A stretch of 64,000 nt of DNA from Ilumatobacter fluminis (GCF_004364865.1 NZ_SOAU01000001.1:1240001-1304000); one strand, 5' to 3'. Positions 43,707-51,650 are shown, numbered from the stretch's first letter. Numbers and translations are program-made. Notes: generated by a model from the sequence alone, not told the origin.

Positions 43707-44795
43707 CTAGCGGGCGTCGGGAGCAGTGTAGAACGGCCCCGTCGTGGTGCCTGCAAGCAGGTTGGTGTCGGCGGTGATGTGGGCGAACGGTCCGACGTCT
43801 GAGGCTGGTCCGATGACGCCGCCGTCGGCGACGGTCTGACGGACGCGGCTGTTCGCCCCGACGGTGCAGTCGGTGAGCTGGGTGTGCGGGCCGATGTCGC
43901 AGCCGTCGCCGACCGTCGTCGTGCCGTGCAGCGTGGTGCCCGGGTAGATCGTGACGTCGCGCCCGAGTTGGACGGTGACGTCGATGAAGGTCTGTCGGGG
44001 GTCGAGCATGGTGACCCCGTTGAGCAGCCAGTGCCGGTTGGTGCGGTTGCGGAACTCGCGTTCGGCGAGAGCGAGCTGCCAGCGGTCGTTGACGCCCTGC
44101 GTCTCGGCGCCCGACGCCCGGAGAGCGCCGACGCGGTGGCCCATCGATGCGAGTTGGCCGATCACGTCGGTGAGGTACAGCTCGCCTTGTGCGTTGTCGG
44201 CGGTGAGGTTGCGGAGCGCCGGGCCGAGGAGGTCGCGTCGGAACGCATAGATGCTGGTGTTGATCTCGCGCACGTCGAGCTCCTCCGGCGCCGCATCACG
44301 CTGTTCGACGATGCGCAGCACCCGTTCGTCCTTGCCACGGATGACTCGGCCGTAGCCGGTCGGGTCGTCGAGGACGCTCGTGAGGAGGGTGGCGGCGTTC
44401 GAGTTGGCGACGTGGCTGGCGACGAGTTCGTCGAGGGTGTCGGCCGACAGCAGGGGAGTGTCGCCGGGCACGACGATGACGGTGGCGTCGTCGTCGTAGT
44501 CGTCGCCCGAGAGTGCGGCCATGCCGATCGCGGTCGCGTCGCCGGTGCCGTTCTGTTCGACCTGTTCGGCGAAGGCCACGTTGGCCCAGTCGGGCGACTC
44601 GGCGCTGATCTTGTCGGTCACCTGGTCGGCGGCGTGGCCGACCACGACGACGGTGTGAGCCGGCTTGAGGAGCTCGAGCGCATGGATGACGTGGAGCACC
44701 ATCGGGCGTCCACAGATGCGGTGGAGGGGCTTGGGCCGCTCGGAGCGCATGCGGGTGCCGGCACCGGCGGCGAGCACGATCGCTGAAACTGTCAT
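43707..44795 (-). CDS. glmU: GlmU-like N-acetylglucosamine-1-phosphate uridyltransferase with truncated acetyltransferase domain
   Basis: A 362-residue protein. The uridyltransferase domain is complete: VLAAGAGTRMRSERPKPLHR, EQVEQNGTGDATAIGMAAL, VVPGDTPLLSADTL, EINTSIYAFRRDLL and ELYLTDVIGQLASMGHRVGA. The left-handed beta-helix starts (DVTVQLGRDVTIYPGTTLHG, ASDVGPFAHITA) but stops within about 20 residues, where bifunctional GlmU needs a further roughly 110-120 residues with the acetyltransferase active site. I find no continuation in other frames downstream. It should still make UDP-GlcNAc from GlcNAc-1-P. Its ATG lies two bases after the tRNA-Gln discriminator base. Confidence 0.88.
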   Translation of the reverse strand: MTVSAIVLAAGAGTRMRSERPKPLHRICGRPMVLHVIHALELLKPAHTVVVVGHAADQVTDKISAESPDWANVAFAEQVEQNGTGDATAIGMAALSGDDYDDDATVIVVPGDTPLLSADTLDELVASHVANSNAATLLTSVLDDPTGYGRVIRGKDERVLRIVEQRDAAPEELDVREINTSIYAFRRDLLGPALRNLTADNAQGELYLTDVIGQLASMGHRVGALRASGAETQGVNDRWQLALAEREFRNRTNRHWLLNGVTMLDPRQTFIDVTVQLGRDVTIYPGTTLHGTTTVGDGCDIGPHTQLTDCTVGANSRVRQTVADGGVIGPASDVGPFAHITADTNLLAGTTTGPFYTAPDAR

Positions 44796-44797
44796 CG

Positions 44798-44868
44798 TTC
44801 CGGGGAGAGGACTCGAACCCCTATAAACGGCACCAAAAACCGCTGTCCTACCATTGAACGACCCCGGA
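44798..44868 (-). tRNA. tRNA-Gln (anticodon UUG)
   Basis: A 71-nt cloverleaf including the discriminator A. Acceptor TCCGGGG (44862-44868) pairs with CCCCGGA (44799-44805). D arm is GTTC-AATGGTA-GGAC, anticodon stem/loop GCGGT-TTTTGGT-GCCGT with anticodon TTG, four-base variable loop, T arm AGGGG-TTCGAGT-CCTCT. CCA is not encoded. The terminal anticodon-stem pairs are G-U wobbles. glmU starts two bases downstream. Confidence 0.93.
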
Positions 44869-45033
44869 AGGTCTGCCGACGGCGTACCACCGGCCGACGT
44901 GTGCCACGGTAGCGCCCCGACCCCCGGTCGCGAACATGACATCGGGCCGCTCGACGATCGGCCGGAGAGATCGCGTCGCGCTCGTGATCGGAGGTGGTGG
45001 TGGGCCGTGGCAAGCGGTAGCGTGTCGAGCCTT

Positions 45034-45126
45034 ATGGGTTCGCTCGTCAAGAAGCGCCGCAAGCGCATGCGGAAGAAGAAGCACAAGAAGATGCTTCGCC
45101 GCACGCGCCACCAGCGTCGCAAATAG
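45034..45126 (+). CDS. Small ribosomal subunit protein bS22 (30 residues)
   Basis: The product starts MGSLVKKRRKRMRKKKHKKM and ends LRRTRHQRRK, almost all Lys and Arg. It matches the actinobacterial bS22 protein, found in mycobacterial 30S ribosomes near the decoding site, and the AURKAIP1/COX24 domain. At 30 codons it is easily missed by gene callers. It stands alone on the plus strand between tRNA-Gln/glmU and convergent ispE. Confidence 0.92.
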   Translation: MGSLVKKRRKRMRKKKHKKMLRRTRHQRRK

Positions 45127-45171
45127 TTTCCGCAATCTGTCCGACTGCCGACGACCCGCTCCTCCTTCGAT

Positions 45172-45918
45172 TCACGAAGCCGGGGTGGTTCGCGCGGCGA
45201 TGATCTCGGCGCCCTCGTTGCCTAGTGCAGCGAGGGCGTTGCTGTGCTCGCCGTGGACGAACCAGGTCGCGCCACTCCCCGCCAACACCGGCGTCCGCCC
45301 GGTCGCGTCGCCGATCTTGTCGCGCCATCGCGCCAGGTTCGGTTCGACGCGCAGCGCCGCCGGTTCGAGATCGTTCGGGCCGGGCGCCGTCGGCGCACCG
45401 AGCTCGTCCCACGCCCGGTAGGCGGCCGGTGTCGACACCTGGAGCGGTGGGATCACGAGGGTGACGACTCGATCGAGGTGGGGGAGCGGTTCGACGATCT
45501 CACCGATGCCTCGCACACGGGCCCGGCCGCCGATCAGCGAGAACGCCACGTCGGCGCCGAGTGTCGCTGCATCGGCAAGTCCGGCGTCGTCGGTCGGGTG
45601 GCCGGTCCACCGCATCACGGCGGCCGCATCGGACGATCCACCGCCGAGGCCTCCGCCGTGCGGGATCCGTTTGTCGATCGTGAGACCGACGCTGCGACCG
45701 CCGAGCGCTCGGACCGCCAGGTTGCGGTCGTCGGTCGGGACGCCGTCGGCGTAGCGGCCGGTGATCACGGTGCCGTTGCGGTCGGGGTCGACGGTGACGA
45801 GGTCGTGGAGGTCGAGGGTGACCATCTCGGCGTCGATCAGATGGAAGCCGTCGTCGCGCACCCCGGTGATGCGGAGCGACAAGGTCAGTTTCGCCGGAGC
45901 CTGGAGCACGATCGCCAC
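45172..45918 (-). CDS. ispE: 4-diphosphocytidyl-2-C-methyl-D-erythritol kinase
   Basis: A 248-residue GHMP kinase of the non-mevalonate isoprenoid pathway. The N-terminus VAIVLQAPAKLTLSLRITGV has the substrate-binding Lys, the ATP loop is IPHGGGLGGGSSDAAAVM near residue 95 and the C-terminal motif is VLAGSGATWFVHG. It is about 40 residues shorter than E. coli IspE, with compact loops. Start GTG 45918 is chosen; GTG 45927 three codons upstream is equally possible. In many actinobacteria ispE follows ksgA; here a plus-strand S4 gene and tandem repeats separate them. Confidence 0.88.
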   Translation of the reverse strand: MAIVLQAPAKLTLSLRITGVRDDGFHLIDAEMVTLDLHDLVTVDPDRNGTVITGRYADGVPTDDRNLAVRALGGRSVGLTIDKRIPHGGGLGGGSSDAAAVMRWTGHPTDDAGLADAATLGADVAFSLIGGRARVRGIGEIVEPLPHLDRVVTLVIPPLQVSTPAAYRAWDELGAPTAPGPNDLEPAALRVEPNLARWRDKIGDATGRTPVLAGSGATWFVHGEHSNALAALGNEGAEIIAARTTPAS

Positions 45919-46043
45919 GACCGGCACCCTACGACGATCCCCCGGGGTCGAGGACGTTTCGTCGATGCGCTGGTTCCCGGCCCTCATCGTCGTCGTACGC
46001 TGGACGGATCGACGCGGTTCGGATCGACCAGTGGCTGCACGCG

Positions 46044-46379
46044 GTGCGGCTGACGAAGACCCGGTCCGACGCGGCCGCAGTGGTCAAGGGCGGGCATGTC
46101 ACGGTGAACGGCGCCGACGTGAAGCCGGCGAGCAAGGTCGTCGTCGGCGACCGGGTGGAGGCGCTGCTCAACCGTCGACAACGCATCGTTGTCGTGCGTC
46201 GGGTGCTGTCGAAGCGTGTCGGCGCCGCGATCGCCGTCGAGTGTTACGAGGACGAGAGCCCGGCGCCGCCCGAGCGCGACGAGCTCGAAGCCGCGTTCGC
46301 CCAGCGTGACCGTGGTGCCGGTCGCCCCACCAAACGCGACCGTCGCCAGATCGATCGGCTCCGGGGCCGCTCCCGCTGA
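46044..46379 (+). CDS. S4-domain RNA-binding protein (Hsp15/RqcP-like)
   Basis: A 111-residue product from the first available start, GTG 46044. It continues an S4 RNA-binding domain (RLTKTRSDAAAVVKGGHVTV, NGADVKPASKVVVGDRVEAL) and ends in a basic tail (GRPTKRDRRQIDRLRGRSR). Relatives are Hsp15/RqcP, which bind 50S subunits carrying stalled peptidyl-tRNA. The conserved opening of the domain, RIDQWLHAV, lies in the same frame just upstream (46020-46046), but no ATG, GTG or TTG precedes it in that frame, so the true start may be non-canonical or lie in a misread base. Confidence 0.72.
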   Translation: MRLTKTRSDAAAVVKGGHVTVNGADVKPASKVVVGDRVEALLNRRQRIVVVRRVLSKRVGAAIAVECYEDESPAPPERDELEAAFAQRDRGAGRPTKRDRRQIDRLRGRSR

Positions 46380-46387
46380 CGCCGTCA

Positions 46388-46667
46388 GGTGGTGGTTCGC
46401 GAGGCGTGGTGAATCGTCTCACGGTGGTGGTTCGCGACCTGTGGTGAATCGTCTCACGGTGGTGGTTCGCGACCTGTGGTGAATCGTCTCACGGTGGTGG
46501 TTCGCGACCTGTGGTGAATCGTCTCACGGTGGTGGTTCGCGAGGCGTGGTGAATCGTCTCGCGGTGGTGGTTCGCGAGGCGTGGTGAATCGTCTCACGGT
46601 GGTGGTTCGCGACCTGTGGTGAATCGTCTCGCGGTGGTGGTTCGCGACCTGTGGTGAATCGTCTCGC
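46388..46667. repeat. Eight tandem copies of a 35-bp unit
   Basis: Exactly eight head-to-tail 35-bp units, each starting GGTGGTGGTTCGCGA and ending GGTGAATCGTCTC plus AC or GC. Two internal variants occur: GAGGCGT in copies 1, 5, 6 and GACCTGT in copies 2, 3, 4, 7, 8. Copies 5, 7 and 8 end GC. The non-random order suggests block duplication. It starts 8 bp after the S4 gene stop, between convergent genes. Confidence 0.95.
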
Positions 46668-46678
46668 CGGCTCGGGCT

Positions 46679-46940
46679 GGGTTCTCGGTGGCGGTAGTGC
46701 GGGTTTCCGGACGTGTGCCGCCGAGATGTCGGCGGGTTTGTGGATGTCTGGGTTCTCGGTGATGTGGGTGCGGGTTTCCGGACGTGTGCCGCCGAGATGT
46801 CGGCGGGTTTGTGGATGTCTGGGTTCTCGGTGATCTGGGTGCGGGTTTCCGGACGTGTGCCGCCGAGATGTCGGCGGGTTTGTGGATGTCTGGGTTCTCG
46901 GTGATCTGGGTGCGGGATCCCGGACGTGTGCCGCCGAGAA
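46679..46940. repeat. 3.7 tandem copies of a 71-bp hairpin-containing unit
   Basis: Units start at 46679, 46750, 46821 and 46892 (last partial), each GGGTTCTCGGTG... with TGCGGGTTTCCGGACGTGTG and GCCGCCGAGA. GGTTCTCGG and CCGAGAACC at the ends of the final copy can pair around CGGGATCCCG, giving a long hairpin. The array continues from the 35-bp array and ends 30 bp before the ksgA stop. A related array with the same 71-bp period lies at 53144-53335. Confidence 0.92.
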
Positions 46941-46970
46941 CCGTGCGAGCGGGCCGGTCGGGTTGCGGTG

Positions 46971-47783
46971 TCAGGCCGAGACGGCGCGGGCGAGGCGGAC
47001 CCAGGCGTCGACGTCGAGCGTTTCGGGACGCGCCTCGGGCGAGACCTCGGCGGCATCGAACTGTCCTGGCGTCACCACCCCGTTCAGCGATCGCCGGAGC
47101 ATCTTGCGACGCTGTCCGAAGGCCTGCTTGACCAGTCCGAACAAGGTCTCGGTGTCGACCTCGGGAGGTGTCCGGCGATCGATGCGGACCAGCGCCGACT
47201 CGACGTTCGGTTTCGGCACGAATACCGACGCCGGAACGGTGGCGGCGAGGCGCGCCGTCGCCCAGAACGACGTCTTCACGCTCACCGCCCCGTACTGCTT
47301 CGAACCCGGCGATGCAGCGAAGCGCTCGGCGACTTCCTTCTGCACCATCACCAGCATCGACGTGATCGAGGGCACCTCGTCGAGGAGGTCGCAGACCAGC
47401 GGGGTGCCGACGTTGTAGGGGAGGTTCGCGACCAGCGTCCACGAGTCGGATCCGGACAGGATCTCGTCCCAGTCGGCTTTCATGGCGTCGACTTCGACGA
47501 CGGTGACGTTCGCGCGATCGGCGACCACCGAACGCAACACCGGGACGATGCCGCTGTCGACTTCGACGGCGAGCACGTCGGCGCCGGTGTCGGCGAGCGC
47601 GAGCGTGAGCGACCCGAGCCCGGCGCCGATCTCGACCACGTGGTCGCCCGTGCCGACCTCGGCGAGCGAGGCGATGCGTCGAACCGTGTTCGGATCGGCG
47701 ACGAAGTTCTGCCCGAGGTCGCGTCGCGGTGCCAGGCCGCCCTGTTCGAGCAGCTCGTGGATGTGCGGACGGGAGTGCGTCAC
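46971..47783 (-). CDS. rsmA: 16S rRNA (adenine1518/1519-N6) dimethyltransferase KsgA/RsmA
   Basis: A 270-residue SAM-dependent methyltransferase that dimethylates two adenines in helix 45 late in 30S assembly. Motifs are RRDLGQNFVADPNTVRRIA, the SAM motif I VVEIGAGLGSLTLALADTG, acidic VLAVEVDSG, the catalytic motif LVANLPYNVGTPLV and VMVQKEVAERF. It overlaps the upstream double-psi-barrel gene by 4 bp (ATGA). Its 3' end faces the 71-bp repeat array. Confidence 0.96.
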   Translation of the reverse strand: MTHSRPHIHELLEQGGLAPRRDLGQNFVADPNTVRRIASLAEVGTGDHVVEIGAGLGSLTLALADTGADVLAVEVDSGIVPVLRSVVADRANVTVVEVDAMKADWDEILSGSDSWTLVANLPYNVGTPLVCDLLDEVPSITSMLVMVQKEVAERFAASPGSKQYGAVSVKTSFWATARLAATVPASVFVPKPNVESALVRIDRRTPPEVDTETLFGLVKQAFGQRRKMLRRSLNGVVTPGQFDAAEVSPEARPETLDVDAWVRLARAVSA

Positions 47784-48313
47784 CAGGTGATCTGCACCGG
47801 CACCGGTGCGTCGGTCAGGTCGGCGATCTGGAGGAAGGCGTCGGCGTGGAGCACGATCGCTTCCTCCGGCCGGGGTCCGCCGACGTTGTTGATGCAGTCG
47901 ATTCGCATGCTGTTGTCGAGGTTCGTCACCGTGACGCGGGCGTCGAACGGCACGCCGAGCGCTCCGACCAGGCAGTCCTCGACGTCGCCGATGTCTCGGC
48001 TGAACGTGGCGGTGCCGGCCACACCCTGCGGTGGACGCGGGATCGCGATCGTGGCGGGATCGTCGTTCGAGCTCGACGCATCACCGCTCAACACCTCGAC
48101 GGGCGACGTGCCCATGACATCGGTCGCAGTCGGTGCCGACGCCCCGACCGTCGTATCGGTCACCGCTTGTGGTGTCGTCCCGATCACCGTGACGTCAGTA
48201 GGTGTGGCGGCCTCGTCGTCGCCCCGGGTCAGCAGGAAGGCAGCAGGCGCGAGGACGAGCGTGATCGCGATCGCGACGAAGGTTCGGCGGCGTTGTGCGT
48301 ACTCGTAGTCCAT
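47780..48313 (-). CDS. Membrane-anchored RlpA-like double-psi beta-barrel protein
   Basis: A 177-residue protein with a basic N-terminus and one membrane helix (TFVAIAITLVLAPAAFLLTR). A Thr/Ser/Ala-rich spacer of about 60 residues follows. The C-terminal roughly 80 residues resemble the RlpA/expansin double-psi barrel: GTATFSRDIGDVEDCLVGA, VPFDARVTVTNLDNSMRIDC and VLHADAFLQIADLTDAPVPV. Two Cys may form a disulfide. The catalytic Asp of lytic RlpA is not obvious. In many actinobacteria this slot between tatD and ksgA holds rpfB, so a cell-wall role is plausible. Confidence 0.72.
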   Translation of the reverse strand: MDYEYAQRRRTFVAIAITLVLAPAAFLLTRGDDEAATPTDVTVIGTTPQAVTDTTVGASAPTATDVMGTSPVEVLSGDASSSNDDPATIAIPRPPQGVAGTATFSRDIGDVEDCLVGALGVPFDARVTVTNLDNSMRIDCINNVGGPRPEEAIVLHADAFLQIADLTDAPVPVQITW

Positions 48314-48411
48314 GTCGTGGTCGGTGCCGTTCGGGGCCTCTCCAGGCTACTGACGGTTCGGTCCGCTCGCTGTGCACCGTCGCGGGGACGACGGGGTGGC
48401 TCAGCGGCGGC

Positions 48412-49167
48412 TCAGCCGAGCCGGAACACCTGGCGGGCGTTGCGAGCGGTCGCCTCGGCGACCTCGGAGACGCGGACATCGCGCAGGTCGGCGATGAACT
48501 GCGCAGTGTGGGCGACGTAGGCCGGCTGGTTGGTCTTGCCCCGGTGGGGCACGGGTGCCAAGTACGGCGCGTCGGTCTCGATCAGCATCCGGTCGAGCGG
48601 GACGAGCCGCGCGGCGGCCTGCAGATCGGTCGCGGTCTTGAACGTGACGATGCCGGAGAAGCTCACGTGGGCGCCTCGGTCGAGGCATCGCCGTGCCTCG
48701 TCGGGGCCGCCGGTGAAGCAGTGGAAGACGGTGCCGTTCGGCATTCCCTCGGCGTCGAGAACGTCGAAGGTGTCGTCCCACGCATCGCGTGTGTGGATCA
48801 CGAGTGGGAGATCGTGTTCGTGGGCCAGCTGGATCTGGGCGGCGAACGCGGTCCGCTGCACGTCGCGTGGTGAGTTGTCGTAGTAGTAGTCGAGCCCGGC
48901 TTCGCCGATCGCGACGACGCCCGAGTTGCCGATCAGATCGACGATCGTGTCGACGCCCTGGTCGGCGTCGTGCGGGTGCAGCCCGACGGTCGCCCACACG
49001 TCGTCGTTCGCCTGGGCGACGGCGATCGAGGCCTCACTGGTCGGGCGGTCGCACCCGACGGCGACCATGCCGGTGACCCCTGCCGCCCGCGCAGCGTCGA
49101 GCGCTGCGGGCGGACCGTCGGGCATCCGGTCGTCGTAGACGTGGCAGTGCGAATCGAACAGTTCCAT
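48412..49167 (-). CDS. tatD: TatD-family metal-dependent deoxyribonuclease
   Basis: A 251-residue TIM-barrel hydrolase with 3'-5' exonuclease activity in characterised members. Metal ligands are visible as LFDSHCHVYDD (HxH near residue 7), GLHPHDADQG, IGEAGLDYYYDNSP (Glu), VIHTRDAWDD (His), FHCFTGGPDEARRC and LIETDAPYLAPVPHRGKTNQ (Asp). It follows metG by 15 bp on the same strand, the conserved metG-tatD pairing of Gram-positives. Confidence 0.95.
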   Translation of the reverse strand: MELFDSHCHVYDDRMPDGPPAALDAARAAGVTGMVAVGCDRPTSEASIAVAQANDDVWATVGLHPHDADQGVDTIVDLIGNSGVVAIGEAGLDYYYDNSPRDVQRTAFAAQIQLAHEHDLPLVIHTRDAWDDTFDVLDAEGMPNGTVFHCFTGGPDEARRCLDRGAHVSFSGIVTFKTATDLQAAARLVPLDRMLIETDAPYLAPVPHRGKTNQPAYVAHTAQFIADLRDVRVSEVAEATARNARQVFRLG

Positions 49168-49182
49168 TGCGGCGGGCGGCCC

Positions 49183-50691
49183 TCAGGCCTTGATGCGGGG
49201 GAACAGCGGGTCGCCCTTGGTGACCGTGAGGCCGCCGGGATAGCCGCCCCACGCCGCCGCGTCGGGTAGGCGCTGATCGACGACGTTGCCGCCGAGGCCG
49301 ATGCGTTCCCAGATCGCCTGACTGGTTTCCGGGACGGCCGGGTAGGCGAGGATCGCGACGATCCGCAGCGCCTCGAGCGCATCGCCCATCACCCGTTCGA
49401 CGTCGGCGCCCGGCTCCATCTTCCACGGCTCGTTCGACTCGAGGAACGCGTTCGTGGCGCGGATCAGCGACCACGTTGCGTCGAGCGCCTTCGAGGGCGC
49501 GATGTCGTCCCACCCCTTGGCGGTGTTGGCGTAGGCGTCGGCCGCTGCCTGCGCGAGCGAGCTGTCGGCCGCCGGAGCGGGTCCGACGCCGTCGCACTTC
49601 TTGCCGACGACGGTGGCGACCCGTGCCGCCAGGTTGCCGAGGTTGTTCGCGAGGTCGGCGTTGTAGCGGGCGACGAGCCCGTCGTAGGTGAAGTCGCCAT
49701 CGGAGCCGTACGGGGTCTCGGCGAGGACGTAGTAGCGGAACCCGTCGACGCCGGTCGTGTCGACCAGATCGAGCGGGTTGACGGCGTTGCCGCCCGACTT
49801 CGACATCTTCTCGCCGCCCACCAACAGCCAGCCGCCGACGCCGTACCCCTTGGGCGGCTCGACGCCGGCCGACATCAGCATCGCCGGCCAGTAGACGCAG
49901 TGGAAGCGGATGATGTCCTTGCCGATCAGGTGGTAGTCGACCGGCCACCAGTCGGTGTAGTCGGCGTCGTCGGCGCCGAAGCCGACGGCCGACAGGTAGT
50001 TGGTGAGGGCGTCGAACCAGACGTAGGCGACGTGGTTCTCGTCCCACGGCAGGGGGATGCCCCAGTCGACGGTCGTTCGGCTGACGGAGAAGTCACGAAG
50101 GCCCGACTTGATGAGGCCGATCGCCTCGTTGGCTCGGTGCGACGGCTTGATCGCGTCCGGGTGCTCGGCATACCAGTCGAGCAAGCGATCCTGGAAGCGA
50201 CTGAGCCGGAAGAAGTAGTTCTCCTCCTCGAAGTGCTCGACCGGCTTCTTGTGGATCGGGCAGACGTGGCCCTCGTCGAGTTCGTCCTCGGTGTAGTACG
50301 CCTCGCAGCCCACGCAGTACCAGCCCGAGTACGTGTCGAGCTCGATGTCGCCGGCGTCGTAGCAGCGCTGGAGCAACTCGTTGACGGCGGTGCGGTGACG
50401 CGGCTCGGTCGTGCGGATGAAGTCGTCGTTCGCGATGTTGAGCCGATCCCACGCATCGGCGAACTTCGGCGCCACCTCGTCGGTGAACTCCTGGGGCGTC
50501 TTGCCGGCGGCATCGGCGGCCTGCTGGATCTTCTGGCCGTGCTCGTCGGTGCCGGTCAGGTACTTGACGTCGTCGCCCATGAGCCGGTGCCACCGCGTCA
50601 GCGCGTCGCCGACGATCGTCGTGTACGCGTGCCCGAGGTGGGGCTCGGCGTTCACGTAGTAGATCGGGGTGGTCACATAGAACCTGCTCAC
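49183..50691 (-). CDS. metG: Methionyl-tRNA synthetase
   Basis: A 502-residue class I synthetase charging tRNA-Met. The start is GTG 50691 (VSRFYVTTPIYYVNAEPHLG); upstream residues are non-family. The HIGH motif is HLGHAYT, the connective-peptide zinc region has WYCVGCEAYYTEDEL and GHVCPIHKKPVE, and KMSKS reads EKMSKSGGNAVNP. The anticodon-binding helical domain fills the C-terminus; there is no C-terminal EMAP/tRNA-binding extension. GGTGGGGTGAGC around the start suggests a GGTGG ribosome-binding site. Confidence 0.97.
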   Translation of the reverse strand: MSRFYVTTPIYYVNAEPHLGHAYTTIVGDALTRWHRLMGDDVKYLTGTDEHGQKIQQAADAAGKTPQEFTDEVAPKFADAWDRLNIANDDFIRTTEPRHRTAVNELLQRCYDAGDIELDTYSGWYCVGCEAYYTEDELDEGHVCPIHKKPVEHFEEENYFFRLSRFQDRLLDWYAEHPDAIKPSHRANEAIGLIKSGLRDFSVSRTTVDWGIPLPWDENHVAYVWFDALTNYLSAVGFGADDADYTDWWPVDYHLIGKDIIRFHCVYWPAMLMSAGVEPPKGYGVGGWLLVGGEKMSKSGGNAVNPLDLVDTTGVDGFRYYVLAETPYGSDGDFTYDGLVARYNADLANNLGNLAARVATVVGKKCDGVGPAPAADSSLAQAAADAYANTAKGWDDIAPSKALDATWSLIRATNAFLESNEPWKMEPGADVERVMGDALEALRIVAILAYPAVPETSQAIWERIGLGGNVVDQRLPDAAAWGGYPGGLTVTKGDPLFPRIKA

Positions 50692-50825
50692 CCCACCGAC
50701 GCTACCGCCCGGACCAACCCGGGCTCCGGCCGGTTCGCTCGGTCGCCCGTCGCGGTCGGCCTGTGACGGGTTTCCCATCCGTCTGATCGGGGGCCGTGCC
50801 GGCTCAACTCCTAGGTTTGCCCGCC

Positions 50826-51635
50826 ATGAGCGAGTTCGAGCAGGCGACGACGGTCACGCCGAGAGGTGACGGCAGCTACGACGCGACCATCCACGAGGGT
50901 TGGGACATCATGGGGAACGCCAACGGTGGCTACCTCATTGCTCTGGCGGCTCGAGCGATGGGCGATGCCGTCGACCGGCCGCCGCTCTCGCTCACGGCCC
51001 ACTATCTGTCGCCCGGGCGCGTCGGGCCGGTCACCGTCGACACCGAGGTGGTCCGTGCCGGACGCCGGATGGCGGTGGTGCGAGGCACCGTCGTGTCGCC
51101 CGAGCACGGTCCGGTGATGGCGCTGTTGGGCACGTTCGCCGACCAGCCCGACGCCGAACGCGCCGGCCCATCGGTCGTCGACGCAGCGCCGCCCGATCTG
51201 CCTCCGTTCGACGAGTGCGTGCCCGCCGGGCCGCCCGTCGCGATGAACGTCTCGGGGTTCGGCCACCGCGTCGTCTGCGCCTACCACCCGGACGACATGG
51301 GGTTTCGCGAGGGCAACCCGACCGGCACGGCGATGATGCGCGGCTGGTTCGAATTCGCCGACGGTTCCCCGATCGACGCCTTCGGGCTGCTGGTCGCGCT
51401 CGATGCGTTCGCCCCCGTGTGCTTCAACCGGGAGGAGTTCCCCCCGTCGTGGGCGCCGACCCTGGAGCTGACCACGCACATCCGCGAGACGCCGTCGCCC
51501 GGCCCGCTGCGGTGCGTGTTCCGGAGCCGCTTCATCCAGAACGGAATGTTCGAAGAAGACGGCGAGGTCTGGGACAGCCGGGGCGTTCTGGTCGCCCAGT
51601 CCCGTCAGCTCGCCCTCATCCCCAAACCGATGTAG
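50826..51635 (+). CDS. TesB-like acyl-CoA thioesterase (double hotdog)
   Basis: A 269-residue thioesterase-superfamily protein likely hydrolysing acyl-CoA. The N-terminal hotdog has GWDIMGNANGGYLIALAARA (the GGxxLA helix), LTAHYLSPGRVGPVTVDTEV and VVRAGRRMAVVRGTVVSPEH. The second hotdog includes GWFEFADGSPIDAFGLLVAL and TLELTTHIRETPSPGPLRCV with EDGEVWDSRGVLVAQSRQLA at the end. Both halves resemble actinobacterial TesB-like proteins. It is monocistronic, divergent from metG and convergent with the HAD-IB gene (15 bp gap). Confidence 0.88.
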   Translation: MSEFEQATTVTPRGDGSYDATIHEGWDIMGNANGGYLIALAARAMGDAVDRPPLSLTAHYLSPGRVGPVTVDTEVVRAGRRMAVVRGTVVSPEHGPVMALLGTFADQPDAERAGPSVVDAAPPDLPPFDECVPAGPPVAMNVSGFGHRVVCAYHPDDMGFREGNPTGTAMMRGWFEFADGSPIDAFGLLVALDAFAPVCFNREEFPPSWAPTLELTTHIRETPSPGPLRCVFRSRFIQNGMFEEDGEVWDSRGVLVAQSRQLALIPKPM

Positions 51636-51650
51636 CCGCACTCGGTCGAG

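Noticed and set aside
43655-43760. Frameshift as the cause of the short GlmU
   Set aside because: The 52 bp before prs and the overlapping frames contain no further hexapeptide-repeat sequence, so the missing domain is deleted and not merely out of frame.
46388-46940. CRISPR array made of the 35-bp and 71-bp tandem repeats
   Set aside because: The 35-bp units have no spacers and the spacers of the 71-bp units are identical within the array.
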